From an uncultured Eubacteriales bacterium (GTDB taxonomy: Bacteria; Bacillota; Clostridia; Oscillospirales; CAG-272), in contig CAJLXA010000010.1 in NCBI GenBank assembly GCA_905210485.1, forward strand, positions 1-41,937: a stretch of 41,937 bases of DNA, given 5' to 3'. Shown in pieces: positions 25,402 through 34,041 of this stretch. Under the pieces are notes generated by a model. It ran no database searches. It was not told the DNA's origin and saw only the letters and a program-made list of their open reading frames with translations. Within the stretch, counting starts at the first letter, position 1. Each line of letters starts with the position of its first letter. Both the position numbers and the translations under genes were made by a program.

Positions 25402-25687
25402 CGAACTTGCCGTTATACAGGTAAGGCAGGAACAACAATTAAAAACTCTGGAACGCGATGTTTACAAATTGCAGGAGGTACAGAAAGAAATCAAAAGCAT
25501 GAATGAATCTCTGGCCATTCTGGCAACCGAACTGCAACATACCAATGTCCACCTATCCCGCCACGAAGAGGAGCTGAAAAGCATCGCGGCACGCCCCGCA
25601 AAACGCTTGCAGCAAATTGCCACCGCCCTGATATCCGCCTTATCCGGCAGTATCATTTCACTTCTCATCAGCCGATTGCTTTCCTGA
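25391..25687 (+). CDS. XhlA/holin-like small membrane protein with probable ATA start
   Basis: The frame encodes about 98 aa: an amphipathic coiled-coil (ELDELAVIQVRQEQQLKTLE, then repeated Lys/Glu/Leu heptads to about residue 75) followed by one C-terminal TM segment (IATALISALSGSIISLLISR). This is the layout of XhlA/hemolysin-type and BhlA-like holin proteins. No ATG, GTG or TTG is present near the front. A perfect AAAGGAGGTG (25376-25383) sits 7-9 nt before ATA at 25391 (ATC at 25385 is closer), inside the preceding gene. The first conventional start, TTG at 25469, has no ribosome binding site and would cut off half the coiled coil. A strong terminator follows. Holins and their relatives let proteins cross or lyse the membrane; a link to RHS release is inference. 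Confidence 0.6.
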   Translation: MELDELAVIQVRQEQQLKTLERDVYKLQEVQKEIKSMNESLAILATELQHTNVHLSRHEEELKSIAARPAKRLQQIATALISALSGSIISLLISRLLS

Positions 25688-25720
25688 CCGGCTCCCTGAA
25701 ATAACCATTTAAAAAAAGCC

Positions 25721-25762
25721 AAAATAAAAGGAATGAAACATCTGTTTCATTCCTTTTATTTT
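25721..25762. terminator. Strong bidirectional terminator
   Basis: A 20-bp perfect inverted repeat (25721-25740 with 25743-25762), A-rich on one side and T-rich on the other, between two convergent genes. Confidence 0.92.
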
Positions 25763-25776
25763 TGATTGCCGCACCG

Positions 25777-27228
25777 TCAGCGATGCCGGACAAGCGAATC
25801 CGCGATGATCTTCTTTGCCGCGGATTTCCCCGAAAGCGCGGCGGACGGAAGACCTCCCGGCGGGCGGTACCACTGCCCTGCAAGATAAATATTCCGATAC
25901 CCCCTCGGTGTTTGCGGAACCGCGAGCGGCAACGCCTTTCCCGTTACGGCAAAACTCATAAAAGCGCCGTAAAAAGAATCGAAATACCGATTATACGTGG
26001 CGGGTGTCCATGCGTCTATCACCCGTAGTTTCCCGGCGAGCATCGGATAATGCTTTTCTATGCGGTCCACGATTGCATGAGCAAGTTCCTCTTTCCTCAA
26101 ACGGTATCTTTCGGGATCTTCCGCACGCAGACGCATAAAGGTACGCGCCGTTTCCGTGTGCTGATAGATCATGCATTGCAAAAGGCCCTTTCCCTCCGGC
26201 ATAAATCCCGGTTCATGCGAAAACTCCCGTACGGTCAAACGGGAAATGCACCGCCCGTCCGATAAAAGCGGAAGTATCGGGAATCCCGCCGTTCCGCGGA
26301 ACGGCAGTTCCGTACCGTCCACCGCAATGGCCGTCTGAAATGCCGAAAAAACGGGAAATGCACGCCGCCGTTCATATTGGGACAAAAGGCGGCGCGGCAT
26401 GGAAGCCGTAGGCAATAACCGTCCGAAAGTAACGGCGCTGTCACATGCGGCCACAATATAATCGCCCGCCACCGTTTCCCCGTCGGCGAGACGAATACCC
26501 GTCGCACGATCGCCGTCGGTCATAATCCCGGCAACCGGACTGTCCGTATAAAGATACCCGCCGTAATCAAGAAAACGATTGGCCATTCTCTCCGCCATGG
26601 CGCGGGATCCGCCGGCGGGTATCCCGCCGTTCCCCGAAGCAAACGCCGCATAGGCGAGAACGAGGCCGAGCGCGGAATATTCGCCGCCGATATAATCGGT
26701 AAAGGCCGCGGACAAAAGCGGATGCCGGAAAGACGCCGAAAGCCGGTATAAAGATGTCGGCAGATAACGCATGATCCCTTCCATCTCCATGATCCGTTCC
26801 CGTATCCGGCCGCCGTTTACCGTGACGCTTGCCGCCGCGTCCACGGCTCTGAAAAACCGTTCTATCTCCGTAACGTCGGCCGGTGAAAGACGGCACATCT
26901 CCCGGCGCGCACGGTCGGTGTTACGGTAAAAAGAAACGCGTTCGTTTTCACTTTCGGATGAAAAAAGCGCCTCCTGCTGATGAACGTCGATATGTCCGCC
27001 GAGTGCGCCGACCTCTTCCCAGAGTCTGTACAAGGCATTGTCCGGGCGCGTGCCCGTCAGCCAATGAATACAGTTATCAATGTGGTAGCCGTTACGGTCC
27101 CAACCCGTCAGATTGCCGCCGGCCATATGGTTTTTCTCATAGATCTCACAGTGAAAACCGCGCTTTGTCAAAAGAATACCCGTCGTAAGTCCGGCAACGC
27201 CGCCGCCGATAATCAATACTTTTTTCAT
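25777..27228 (-). CDS. FAD-dependent oxidoreductase, phytoene desaturase (CrtI) type
   Basis: A 483-aa flavoprotein. The N-terminus KKVLIIGGGVAGLTTGILLT is a dinucleotide-binding motif (GxGxxG variant), followed by YEKNHMAGGNLTGWDRNGY, the second FAD-contact region of the CrtI/amine-oxidase superfamily. ADGETVAGDYIVAACDS and the C-terminal YLAGQWYRPPGGLPSAALSG are the usual FAD-closing motif. Members desaturate or isomerise carotenoids, or oxidise other hydrophobic substrates such as retinol. No other carotenoid gene is near, so the substrate is open. GGATGGTG precedes the start. The neighbouring small membrane gene has its own terminator, so this gene is probably expressed alone. Confidence 0.85.
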   Translation of the reverse strand: MKKVLIIGGGVAGLTTGILLTKRGFHCEIYEKNHMAGGNLTGWDRNGYHIDNCIHWLTGTRPDNALYRLWEEVGALGGHIDVHQQEALFSSESENERVSFYRNTDRARREMCRLSPADVTEIERFFRAVDAAASVTVNGGRIRERIMEMEGIMRYLPTSLYRLSASFRHPLLSAAFTDYIGGEYSALGLVLAYAAFASGNGGIPAGGSRAMAERMANRFLDYGGYLYTDSPVAGIMTDGDRATGIRLADGETVAGDYIVAACDSAVTFGRLLPTASMPRRLLSQYERRRAFPVFSAFQTAIAVDGTELPFRGTAGFPILPLLSDGRCISRLTVREFSHEPGFMPEGKGLLQCMIYQHTETARTFMRLRAEDPERYRLRKEELAHAIVDRIEKHYPMLAGKLRVIDAWTPATYNRYFDSFYGAFMSFAVTGKALPLAVPQTPRGYRNIYLAGQWYRPPGGLPSAALSGKSAAKKIIADSLVRHR

Positions 27229-27294
27229 AAAATCACCATCCGTATGAGTTGATTTTTACCGTATCGGACGGTTTCTATGCAAAAAACAAAAAGC

Positions 27295-27351
27295 GGGAGA
27301 GAAAAAGCGTCACGGCAACCCGCTGAACGCGGAAAATGCTCTTTCTCTCCC
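27295..27351 (-). terminator. Terminator of the small membrane protein gene
   Basis: A 14-bp stem with one mismatch (gggagagaaaaagc / gctctttctctccc) around a 29-nt loop; the minus strand continues with GCTTTTTGTTTTTT. Confidence 0.8.
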
Positions 27352-27365
27352 TGTATGCGGCGGAA

Positions 27366-27644
27366 TTATTGCTTTTGTTTCAGCACGCGGAACAAAAGCA
27401 ACAGCGTCGCGCAAGATATGGGCAATAACGTATAAAACGCGGTGGCGGCGGAAATCAGCGACATACCGAGCATATATACGACTGCGAGCGCGGACAGAAA
27501 GCATATGTACAGAAGCGCGACGAGAAAGGCGGAAAACGCACGGCTTCCCGTTTTTTTGACGGGCGCGGGAGTCACTAACCGTAGAAGCTCATCGCTCAAA
27601 AGCACTTTCTTTTCTTTATCGGCGGTATAGCTTTGCAATTTCAT
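27366..27644 (-). CDS. Small two-TM membrane protein, unknown function
   Basis: 92 aa from the ATG at 27644 (AAAAGGAG 9 nt upstream; the longer frame starting at 27674 lacks such a site). Residues 1-38 are soluble and charged (TADKEKKVLLSDELLRLVT). Then come two hydrophobic segments, SAFLVALLYICFLSALAVVY (about 40-60) and AATAFYTLLPISCATLLLLF (about 66-86), with a short basic end. I do not recognise the family. Confidence 0.7.
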   Translation of the reverse strand: MKLQSYTADKEKKVLLSDELLRLVTPAPVKKTGSRAFSAFLVALLYICFLSALAVVYMLGMSLISAATAFYTLLPISCATLLLLFRVLKQKQ

Positions 27645-28213
27645 AGATTTAACTCCTTTTTCCGAATCGGACATACTGTTATTTTATATGCGGACAGGCT
27701 TGGGTTTATTCCGTCCGTCATATTTTTCCTGTTTTGGTTATTTTTCGATGACATTTTTCCGTTTCTGGTATCAGTATAGCACGTCCTTTTTCATTTGTCA
27801 AGAACTTTTTTGCCATTTCAGGAAATTTTTCAAAATATTTTTTCCAAAATGTATTTACAAATTTATCCGCATGTGCTATAATACAAGCGAGAAAACTTGC
27901 TTGCAAGGGTTTTCGAGCGCAGAATTTCAACGTACGGCTAATATTTGCCGACCGGCAAATATTAAATTGCGTAGCAACAGCAAAAATTTGTTTTTGCTGG
28001 CCGTGTAATGTTATAATACAAGCGAGAAAACTTGCTCGCAAGGTTTTTCGAGCGCAGAATTTCAACGGAAACGGCGGTTTGGCGAAGACAAAACGCATGG
28101 CAACGACAGTTGCTGACAAAATTTCATTTTGTCCCGTTTCCATGTTATAATACAAACAGAAATAAACATTCTGACGATCCCGGAACCGACTGTTTTCGGA
28201 AAGTGAGGCCTGT
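27645..28213. promoter_or_regulatory. Gene-free region with tandem structured repeats before a LexA-like gene
   Basis: No real gene. A 56-bp unit beginning TATAATAC occurs at 27877-27932 and 28012-28067 with two substitutions; a third TATAATAC at 28146 starts like the unit then diverges 60 bp before the repressor gene. TTTACA (27854-27859), 17 nt before the first TATAAT, makes a good promoter. Confidence 0.6.
27877..28145 (+). repeat. Two 134-135-bp tandem structured units
   Basis: Each unit has TATAATAC, a hairpin (GCGAGAAAACTTGC with GCAAGG-TTTTCGAGCGC), the constant AGAATTTCAACG, then a unit-specific segment closed by its own stem (ACGGC/GCCGT in unit 1, GGAAAC/GTTTCC in unit 2) with inner perfect hairpins (AATATTTGCC/GGCAAATATT, AGCAAAAA/TTTTTGCT; GACAAAAT/ATTTTGTC, GCAAC/GTTGC). 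Sequence differs but closed-stem design is kept, which suggests selection on RNA structure. Confidence 0.75.
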
Positions 28214-28993
28214 ATGTCATTTATTGATAATGTAAAAAAAATAAAACATGAATCCGGCATGACCGCCGCCGAGCTTTGCTCCGTTTCCGGCGTACCGCTC
28301 GGCACGCTGAATAAGCTCCTGTCCGGCGCCATTGAAGAGCCGCGCCTGTCCGTTGCCGTCGCTCTCGCGCAGGCGCTCGGTTGCTCGCTGGACGAACTCT
28401 GCGATAATCGCCGCGCGGTCGATTGCCTGTCCCGCGACGAGGAAAAACTCCTCGATGATTTCCGCAATGCCGATTCCTGCGGCCGCGATATTCTGTTGAC
28501 GATCGCCGGAAAAGAAGCGGCGCGGTATCGTCCGTCCGCGACTATACTGCCGTCCGTCCTGCCGCTTTCCGCCTCCGATTGTCCCGCCTCCCAAAGGAAC
28601 GGCGCGTCGGATAAAAAGATTCTTCTGCCCCTCTTTTTGCTCCCGGTTTCCGCCGGGCGCGGCGTGTTTCTCGACGGTGACGAAAGCGAAACCATTCAGG
28701 TGGACGACACCAAAATTACCGCGCAGGCGGATTTTGCTCTGCGCGTCAGCGGCAACAGTATGGAACCGCTGTTCCATAACAACGATATTCTTCTGATCCG
28801 CAAGCAGGAAACCGTTGAAAAGGGTGAATACGGCATCTTCATCGGCGACGGCGAGGGATATTTCAAATGTTTCCTCGGCGACCGTCTCCATTCGCTGAAC
28901 CCGGAATACGCCGATATTCCTTTATGCAACTTCACCGCATTTTCCTGTTGCGGCAAGGTCATCGGCCGCGTTCCGCGCCGCCTGCGCGGATAA
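28214..28993 (+). CDS. LexA/CI-type repressor (XRE helix-turn-helix plus S24 autopeptidase)
   Basis: A 259-aa repressor. Residues 5-62 are an XRE helix-turn-helix (NVKKIKHESGMTAAELCSVS, then TLNKLLSG). Residues about 140-255 are an S24 peptidase: an Ala147-Gly148 candidate self-cleavage bond in PVSAGRG, nucleophile Ser182 in SGNSMEPLF, and Lys218 in GYFKCF. Such proteins repress promoters until RecA-ssDNA or a similar signal triggers self-cleavage; the helix-turn-helix is of phage/XRE type rather than true LexA, so it may control a mobile element or stress genes. It is preceded by tandem TATAATAC repeats and followed by a strong terminator. GTGAGG lies 6 nt before the ATG. Confidence 0.9.
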   Translation: MSFIDNVKKIKHESGMTAAELCSVSGVPLGTLNKLLSGAIEEPRLSVAVALAQALGCSLDELCDNRRAVDCLSRDEEKLLDDFRNADSCGRDILLTIAGKEAARYRPSATILPSVLPLSASDCPASQRNGASDKKILLPLFLLPVSAGRGVFLDGDESETIQVDDTKITAQADFALRVSGNSMEPLFHNNDILLIRKQETVEKGEYGIFIGDGEGYFKCFLGDRLHSLNPEYADIPLCNFTAFSCCGKVIGRVPRRLRG

Positions 28994-29065
28994 ACGCCGT
29001 TTTGTCACCGTTTTTACGTCGGCTCCGGAACAGCCGTTCGGCGGCCTACGCATACGAACAGTGAA

Positions 29066-29098
29066 AAAACCTCCTGTGATATTGTCACAGGAGGTTTT
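29066..29098. terminator. Terminator of the LexA-like gene (bidirectional)
   Basis: A 14-bp perfect stem aaaacctcctgtga / tcacaggaggtttt, between convergent genes. Confidence 0.9.
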
Positions 29099-29111
29099 CC
29101 TTTGCACACCG

Positions 29112-29966
29112 TTATGTATCGCTTCCCTTAAAACGGTATTCGCCCGGCGTTTTGCCGGTAAACTTCCGAAAAGTGCGGGTAAAATGCGCCGCGTCATAAA
29201 ATCCCACCGCCTCGCCGATCTCATCGACCGGCAAAAGTGTCGTTTGCAGGAGCGTCATTGCCTGTTCCATGCGACAGCGGATTATATATTGATGCAGAGA
29301 AACGCCGGTATACTCTTTCCATAACCGGTTAACGTAATTCGGATGGTAGGAAAAGGCTTTGCCCACAGTCGCATTATCGCACTTCTCCGTATAATGCGAC
29401 CGCACATAAGCGGCGATCTGTTGCACAACCGAGGCGGTTTGCGGCAGTTTTTCCTGCGCGGCGACCCGAAAAAAGCAAAGCAGAAGATCCGCCATCAGAA
29501 GCGACAGCCGTTCCTCCGCATAAAGGCGGCGGTGACGGTATTCCCTCTCCGCCGTTGTTGCCGTCAGCAGAAGTTCCGGCGCATATACCGCCATCACCGG
29601 GCGATACTCTCTGTAACCGGCCGGATCTTCCTTTTCGATCAGGTCGGCGGCGAAAAAACAGGATAAAGGTTGCGGCGGAATCGGAACGGAGAGCGCCGTG
29701 TGTCCGTCAAAAAAATCAAAATTGAACGCATACGCGGAAAAAGCATGGTCGCTTTCGTAAAAATACGGTATCCCCGCACGGATAAAAAGCGCATACCCTG
29801 CCGTCATATCGTAGGAACGACCCGCGGCGTTTACCGTACATTCGCCGTCGGAAAACAAAAACAATCGGTGATCAGCCGCCATCACCGGCCGCCGGTAAAG
29901 TCGCACATCTTCTTCGCATGTCCGCCGTGCATACCGCACGAACGGCATGATTCCGCTGTTTTTCAT
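29112..29966 (-). CDS. AraC-family transcriptional regulator
   Basis: A 284-aa protein with an N-terminal cupin-type sensing domain (about residues 25-130; GECTVNAAGRSYDMTAGYAL is the AraC_binding strand pattern) and a C-terminal double helix-turn-helix (about 185-284; NATVGKAFSYHPNYVNRLWK, then VDEIGEAVGFYDAAHFTRTF). AAGGAGTTCCGG before the ATG fixes the start. It diverges from the isomerase/esterase/GH99-like operon 150 bp away and very probably controls it in response to a glycan-derived sugar. Confidence 0.9.
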   Translation of the reverse strand: MKNSGIMPFVRYARRTCEEDVRLYRRPVMAADHRLFLFSDGECTVNAAGRSYDMTAGYALFIRAGIPYFYESDHAFSAYAFNFDFFDGHTALSVPIPPQPLSCFFAADLIEKEDPAGYREYRPVMAVYAPELLLTATTAEREYRHRRLYAEERLSLLMADLLLCFFRVAAQEKLPQTASVVQQIAAYVRSHYTEKCDNATVGKAFSYHPNYVNRLWKEYTGVSLHQYIIRCRMEQAMTLLQTTLLPVDEIGEAVGFYDAAHFTRTFRKFTGKTPGEYRFKGSDT

Positions 29967-30078
29967 CCGGAACTCCTTCGGGCAGGATTCCCCTACGCCC
30001 TCGCAATCTTCTATAAAAAGTTTATTTTTTACAATTTCGGTGTTGCTTTTCTTCTTTCATTATAGCATTTTTCCGTGA

Positions 30079-30084
30079 TATAAT
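30079..30084 (+). promoter_or_regulatory. Extended -10 promoter of the glycan operon
   Basis: TGATATAAT (TG at 30076-30077, TATAAT at 30079-30084) with a weak TTTCAT -35 18 nt upstream. A poor -35 fits activation by the divergent AraC protein. Confidence 0.6.
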
Positions 30085-30117
30085 CAAGATGAAATTTACA
30101 ATAAATAAGGAGAAATT

Positions 30118-31566
30118 ATGATCGAACGCAAATTCAAAAGAACCGCCAAGATCACCGTTTTCGGCGTGGTACACGGCGTATACTTTTCCCAGTTCCCCGG
30201 CCTTCGCGAAAAGCTGGAGGGTTATCATCGCGAACTTTGCGAAAAAATTGCGGCAAACGATGTCGAACTTTTTGACTTCGGACTTCTGGAATCGTCAGAA
30301 GATTCTTATGCCGCCGCGGATCGTATCTCCGGCGTTTGCCCCGACATCATCTTCTGCAATATGGTCACCTACGCCACCTCGTCGGTCTTTGCCCCCGTTT
30401 TGCAGGCGATCGGTAAAACGCCCGTCGTCCTTATCGCTTTGCAACCGCGGCGCGCACTCGACTATTCCGTTGCCTCCACCTTTATGCAGTTGGAAAACGA
30501 CAATATCTGTTCCGTACCGGAGTTCACCGGCGTTGCCATCCGTATGGGAAAACCCATACAGGGCGTCATTATCGGCACATTGCGCGACGATAAAAAGGCC
30601 GAAGCGGAAATTGCCGAATGGTGCGACATCGCCAAGGTTCTGCACGCTCTTCACGGCGCGCGGATCGGCCTTATGGGTCACGTGATGGAATCCATGTACG
30701 ATATGCACACCGATCCGACGGCCGCGGCGGCCGCTTTCGGTCTTCATGTCCCGCTCCTTGAGATCGACAGCATTGCCGAACTTTACGAGCAGGTCACCGA
30801 AGAGGAAATACAGGAGAAAACCGCACTGATCGAACGGGAATTCGACATGCCCGATCCCGGCAGCGATCCCGTTGCGATAAAGCTGACGGAAGAAGACCTC
30901 CGCACCGCGGCCAGAGGGGCGGCCGCGCTTGACAGATTCGTGGAAAAATACCGGCTCACCGGACTGGCATATTATTATGAGGGGCTTCCCGGTTCCCTTA
31001 ACCGCCGGGTCGTCTCCTCATTCATTGTCGGCAACTCCGTTCTGAATGCGCAGGGTTTCCCGATGTGCGGCGAATTCGATCTCAAAACCTGCATTGCCAT
31101 GCTCATAATGGACAGACTCGACATCGGCGGCAGTTTCGCCGAATTTCATCCTTTCGACTTCGACGGAAATTACATTCTCGTCGGCCACGACGGCCCGCAT
31201 CATTTGCGTATTGCAGAGGGGAAACCGGTTCTGCGCAGTCTCGTCAAATTTCACGGGAAACCCGGTAGCGGCGCGTCAGTGGAATTCAAAATCAAAGAGG
31301 GGCCTGTCACCATGCTCGGTATCACACAGTCCGCCGACGGCAGATTCAAATTCGTCGTGGGAGAAGGCGTATCCGTAAAAGGTGCAATCCCTCCGACAGG
31401 CAACACCAATACCCGCGCGTTTTTCGGTTCTTCCGTAACGGATTTCCTGAAAAAATGGGTGATGGAGGGACCGACGCACCACTTTGCGCTCGGTATCGGT
31501 CACAAGGCGGAAACCATACAAAAAATCGCCTCTTGCCTCGGTATAGAATGTGTGATCGTGAAATGA
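30118..31566 (+). CDS. L-arabinose/L-fucose isomerase-family sugar isomerase
   Basis: A 482-aa protein of the arabinose/fucose isomerase fold. The N-terminal half has alternating beta-alpha units (ITVFGVVHGVYFSQFPGLRE, CPDIIFCNMVTYATSS, TPVVLIALQPRRALDY). The C-terminal half carries candidate metal ligands in family order: MCGEFDLKT, FAEFHPFDF, LVGHDGPHH and MEGPTHHFALGIGH. The reaction would convert an aldose to a ketose inside the cell; which sugar is not clear, as overall similarity to true AraA seems low. AAGGAG precedes the ATG. The stop codon overlaps the start of the esterase gene (ATGA), so the operon is translationally coupled. Confidence 0.8.
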   Translation: MIERKFKRTAKITVFGVVHGVYFSQFPGLREKLEGYHRELCEKIAANDVELFDFGLLESSEDSYAAADRISGVCPDIIFCNMVTYATSSVFAPVLQAIGKTPVVLIALQPRRALDYSVASTFMQLENDNICSVPEFTGVAIRMGKPIQGVIIGTLRDDKKAEAEIAEWCDIAKVLHALHGARIGLMGHVMESMYDMHTDPTAAAAAFGLHVPLLEIDSIAELYEQVTEEEIQEKTALIEREFDMPDPGSDPVAIKLTEEDLRTAARGAAALDRFVEKYRLTGLAYYYEGLPGSLNRRVVSSFIVGNSVLNAQGFPMCGEFDLKTCIAMLIMDRLDIGGSFAEFHPFDFDGNYILVGHDGPHHLRIAEGKPVLRSLVKFHGKPGSGASVEFKIKEGPVTMLGITQSADGRFKFVVGEGVSVKGAIPPTGNTNTRAFFGSSVTDFLKKWVMEGPTHHFALGIGHKAETIQKIASCLGIECVIVK

Positions 31567-32675
31567 AACGCGAACTGTTTGTTTTCTCCGGACAATCCAA
31601 TATGATGGGAGCCGCCGTCTATCCCCCGAAGATATCCATCGTGACAAAAGACGCCTATGAATATAAACACCGCCCCGTCCTGCTGGGTGCGGAAAGCGGC
31701 GAATTCCGCAAGGCCGGATATCCCTGCGGCGAGTTTTCCTATATTGATCCCCACACGGCATTTTCTGCCGGACACCTAAATGAAAAAGGGGAAAGCGATG
31801 TTGCCGCATACAGCCGCAACACCTATTTCTGCCCCGCCATGTACAACCTGAAAGACGACGAAAAGAAAGAAACCTATCCTTTCGATTACTTCAGCGAGCA
31901 GAACCTGCAACCCGGCGCGACGCTGGCGCCGCTTTTTGCCATGGAATGGGAGAAGCGCGGCCATCTTTGCGCCTACGCGCACATCGCCAAAGGCAGCGTC
32001 TCCGTTTTTCACTATTTCAACCGTGAAATGGCGGAACGTTACAACGCCCGTATTCGTGTTCTGAATCAGAAAAACGGTACGCATTTCCCCGAAAACGCAA
32101 CGGAAATGTATAACGACGGCGCGGCGGCATACTTTTTCCGGAAATGCGGTGACTTCTTCCGCGACGCCGTACGTCGCTTCCCCGACGACGATTGTACGGT
32201 GCGGCCTTTTGTCTGGTTACAGGGAGAAGCGGAAGCCGGTCGGGAAAAAGAAGAATATCGTACTGCCCTTGAAATTCTGTGGAAAAAATGCCTTGAGATC
32301 GGCTTCACGCATTTTCTGTGCCCGCGCATAGATTATTTCGGCGATCCGCGCATTTACAAGATCATGGAGGGCGAAGAGGACTTTTGCCGCGAAACCGAAA
32401 ACGCTTTTATCGTCACAAGGGCACTGTCCTTTATGCGCTATCCGGGGCAAAAAACAGATGACTGGTTTACTGAAGAACCGGGAGAAGAATACGCCTGTTG
32501 CCGCGACAGTTTTTTCGGATATGAAAACAGCCATATCAACGAAAAAGGTTTTATGCTTGCCGCGCGCCGCATGGCCGACAATACCGTTCGTATTCTGAAA
32601 GCGAAAAAAGAACCGATTCCGGAAAAGGAAATCATTATCCCGATCTTAAACGATCGGAGATCCGAAAAGAGGTAA
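31563..32675 (+). CDS. SASA-family (sialate O-acetylesterase-like) carbohydrate esterase
   Basis: 370 aa from the ATG at 31563, which overlaps the stop of the isomerase gene; a longer open frame upstream is antisense-type read-through of that gene. Motifs of SGNH/SASA esterases are present: FVFSGQSNMMG with nucleophile Ser12, PFVWLQGEAEAG (about residue 220), and a C-terminal SHINEKGF with the catalytic His. No signal peptide, so it acts in the cytoplasm, probably removing acetyl groups from imported oligosaccharides. It is the middle gene of a three-gene glycan operon. Confidence 0.82.
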   Translation: MKRELFVFSGQSNMMGAAVYPPKISIVTKDAYEYKHRPVLLGAESGEFRKAGYPCGEFSYIDPHTAFSAGHLNEKGESDVAAYSRNTYFCPAMYNLKDDEKKETYPFDYFSEQNLQPGATLAPLFAMEWEKRGHLCAYAHIAKGSVSVFHYFNREMAERYNARIRVLNQKNGTHFPENATEMYNDGAAAYFFRKCGDFFRDAVRRFPDDDCTVRPFVWLQGEAEAGREKEEYRTALEILWKKCLEIGFTHFLCPRIDYFGDPRIYKIMEGEEDFCRETENAFIVTRALSFMRYPGQKTDDWFTEEPGEEYACCRDSFFGYENSHINEKGFMLAARRMADNTVRILKAKKEPIPEKEIIIPILNDRRSEKR

Positions 32676-32679
32676 CGAC

Positions 32680-33888
32680 ATGTATAATATCAAACTGTCC
32701 GACAACATTCCCGCTCCGCAACCGGCCGTGTCCGACCGCGTCGTAGCGGTTCACTATTACGCCGCATGGAAAAAGGGTGCGGCGGGTATTCATAACGGTT
32801 TCGACGACCTGCACGATTATCCCGAACGCACGCCACTCTGGGGATATTACGACGAGGGAAATCCCGATGTCTGCGACTGGGAAATCAAATGGGCGGTCGA
32901 ACACGGCATCAATTGCTTTATCCATTGCTGGTATCGCAAAAAAGAGAACATGGGGAAACCCGTCACCGTGAACGACCTCCGATGCGGACACGGCCTTCAC
33001 GAAGCGCTTTTTCACGCCCGTTATCAGAATTCCGTTAAATTCGCCATTATGTTTGAAGCGTCTCCGCGCTGGGGCGGAACCGACGAAAAAGACATGACAG
33101 AACACCTGATGCCTTTCTGGATGGATACCTATTTCAAACGGGAAAATTACCTGATAATAGACAATAAACCCGTTTTGTTCGTATACAGTCAGTATCGTCT
33201 TGCCGAAGAGTGTTTCCCCGATGCAGAAACGCAGAAACGGACGTTTGACGCTTGTCGCGCGTATGCGCGGAAGTGCGGATTTGACGGCATGATTTTTGCC
33301 GCCAACGTTTACGGAGACGCCGACCGTGCCGTCTATGACGAACATATTGCCCGCGGCTATGATTTTCTTTTCGGATATAATTCCGGCTATTCGCCGAAGG
33401 AAGATTATCCGCCGGAAGAAGAGATCATCGAACAGCAATGCGGCATTTTTGAAAAGCGCCTCGAATTTGCGCCGAACGGATTCATTCCGACCGCCTCCTG
33501 TTTTTCCGACGCCACGCCACGCACCACGGATGCATGGAAAAAACTCGGATACCGCTTCGACACCTCGCGGATTTTTTATGCGTCCCCCGACGCCTACCGC
33601 CGTATTCTGCGGCGAATGAAAGAGGTTTCCGATCGTCTGCCGGAAAACGCATGGGCAAAAAAGATCCTCATGATTGATAACTGGAACGAATGGGACGAGG
33701 GGCATTACGTCGCGCCGAGCCATGAATTCGGCTTTCGCTATCTTGAAGCCATCCGTGAAGAACTCACCGCGCGCAACAATCTTCCCGACTACCGCATGCC
33801 ACAGGATCTCGGTTTCACCGGTTACAACAAAACATGGGGAACGCCGGATCTTTCCGGGATATGCCGGAAAAAATTCCATTTGAAATAA
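32680..33888 (+). CDS. GH99-like / WbsX-family protein
   Basis: A 402-aa protein of the WbsX family (Glyco_transf_WbsX, a GH99-like TIM barrel). It starts VVAVHYYAAWKKGAAG, has EHGINCFIHCWYRKKENM (about residues 75-92), FAIMFEASPRWG (about 126), and the hallmark NWNEWDEGHYVAPSHEFG near residue 335. The family is variably called glycosyltransferase or glycoside hydrolase; next to an esterase and a sugar isomerase, a hydrolase-type role in glycan breakdown is more likely. No signal peptide. AGAGGT precedes the ATG, 4 bp after the esterase stop. It is the last gene of the operon. Confidence 0.85.
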   Translation: MYNIKLSDNIPAPQPAVSDRVVAVHYYAAWKKGAAGIHNGFDDLHDYPERTPLWGYYDEGNPDVCDWEIKWAVEHGINCFIHCWYRKKENMGKPVTVNDLRCGHGLHEALFHARYQNSVKFAIMFEASPRWGGTDEKDMTEHLMPFWMDTYFKRENYLIIDNKPVLFVYSQYRLAEECFPDAETQKRTFDACRAYARKCGFDGMIFAANVYGDADRAVYDEHIARGYDFLFGYNSGYSPKEDYPPEEEIIEQQCGIFEKRLEFAPNGFIPTASCFSDATPRTTDAWKKLGYRFDTSRIFYASPDAYRRILRRMKEVSDRLPENAWAKKILMIDNWNEWDEGHYVAPSHEFGFRYLEAIREELTARNNLPDYRMPQDLGFTGYNKTWGTPDLSGICRKKFHLK

Positions 33889-34041
33889 GGTACAATCGTC
33901 GTTACGGCGGTAGCCGTTATAACGATAGGGCGCCGATACGGAATCGTCCGTCGGATTCCGGTCGCCCTGCCCGCCCGGAACCGGATCGGTAAGGTTGATC
34001 GCTTCGTCACAAACAGTACCGTTTCCCTGCCCTATACAGAA

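Noticed and set aside
27877..28160. CRISPR array
   Set aside because: Only two full units, a 56-bp repeat with TATAAT inside, and structured rather than random spacers; no cas genes in the window.
27718..28695. Minus-strand 325-aa frame across the repeats and the LexA-like gene
   Set aside because: Its internal repeats come only from the tandem DNA units and the rest is antisense to the repressor gene.
28214..28891. Minus-strand 224-aa frame antisense to the LexA-like gene
   Set aside because: Shadow of a real gene; the plus-strand protein has complete helix-turn-helix and S24 motifs.
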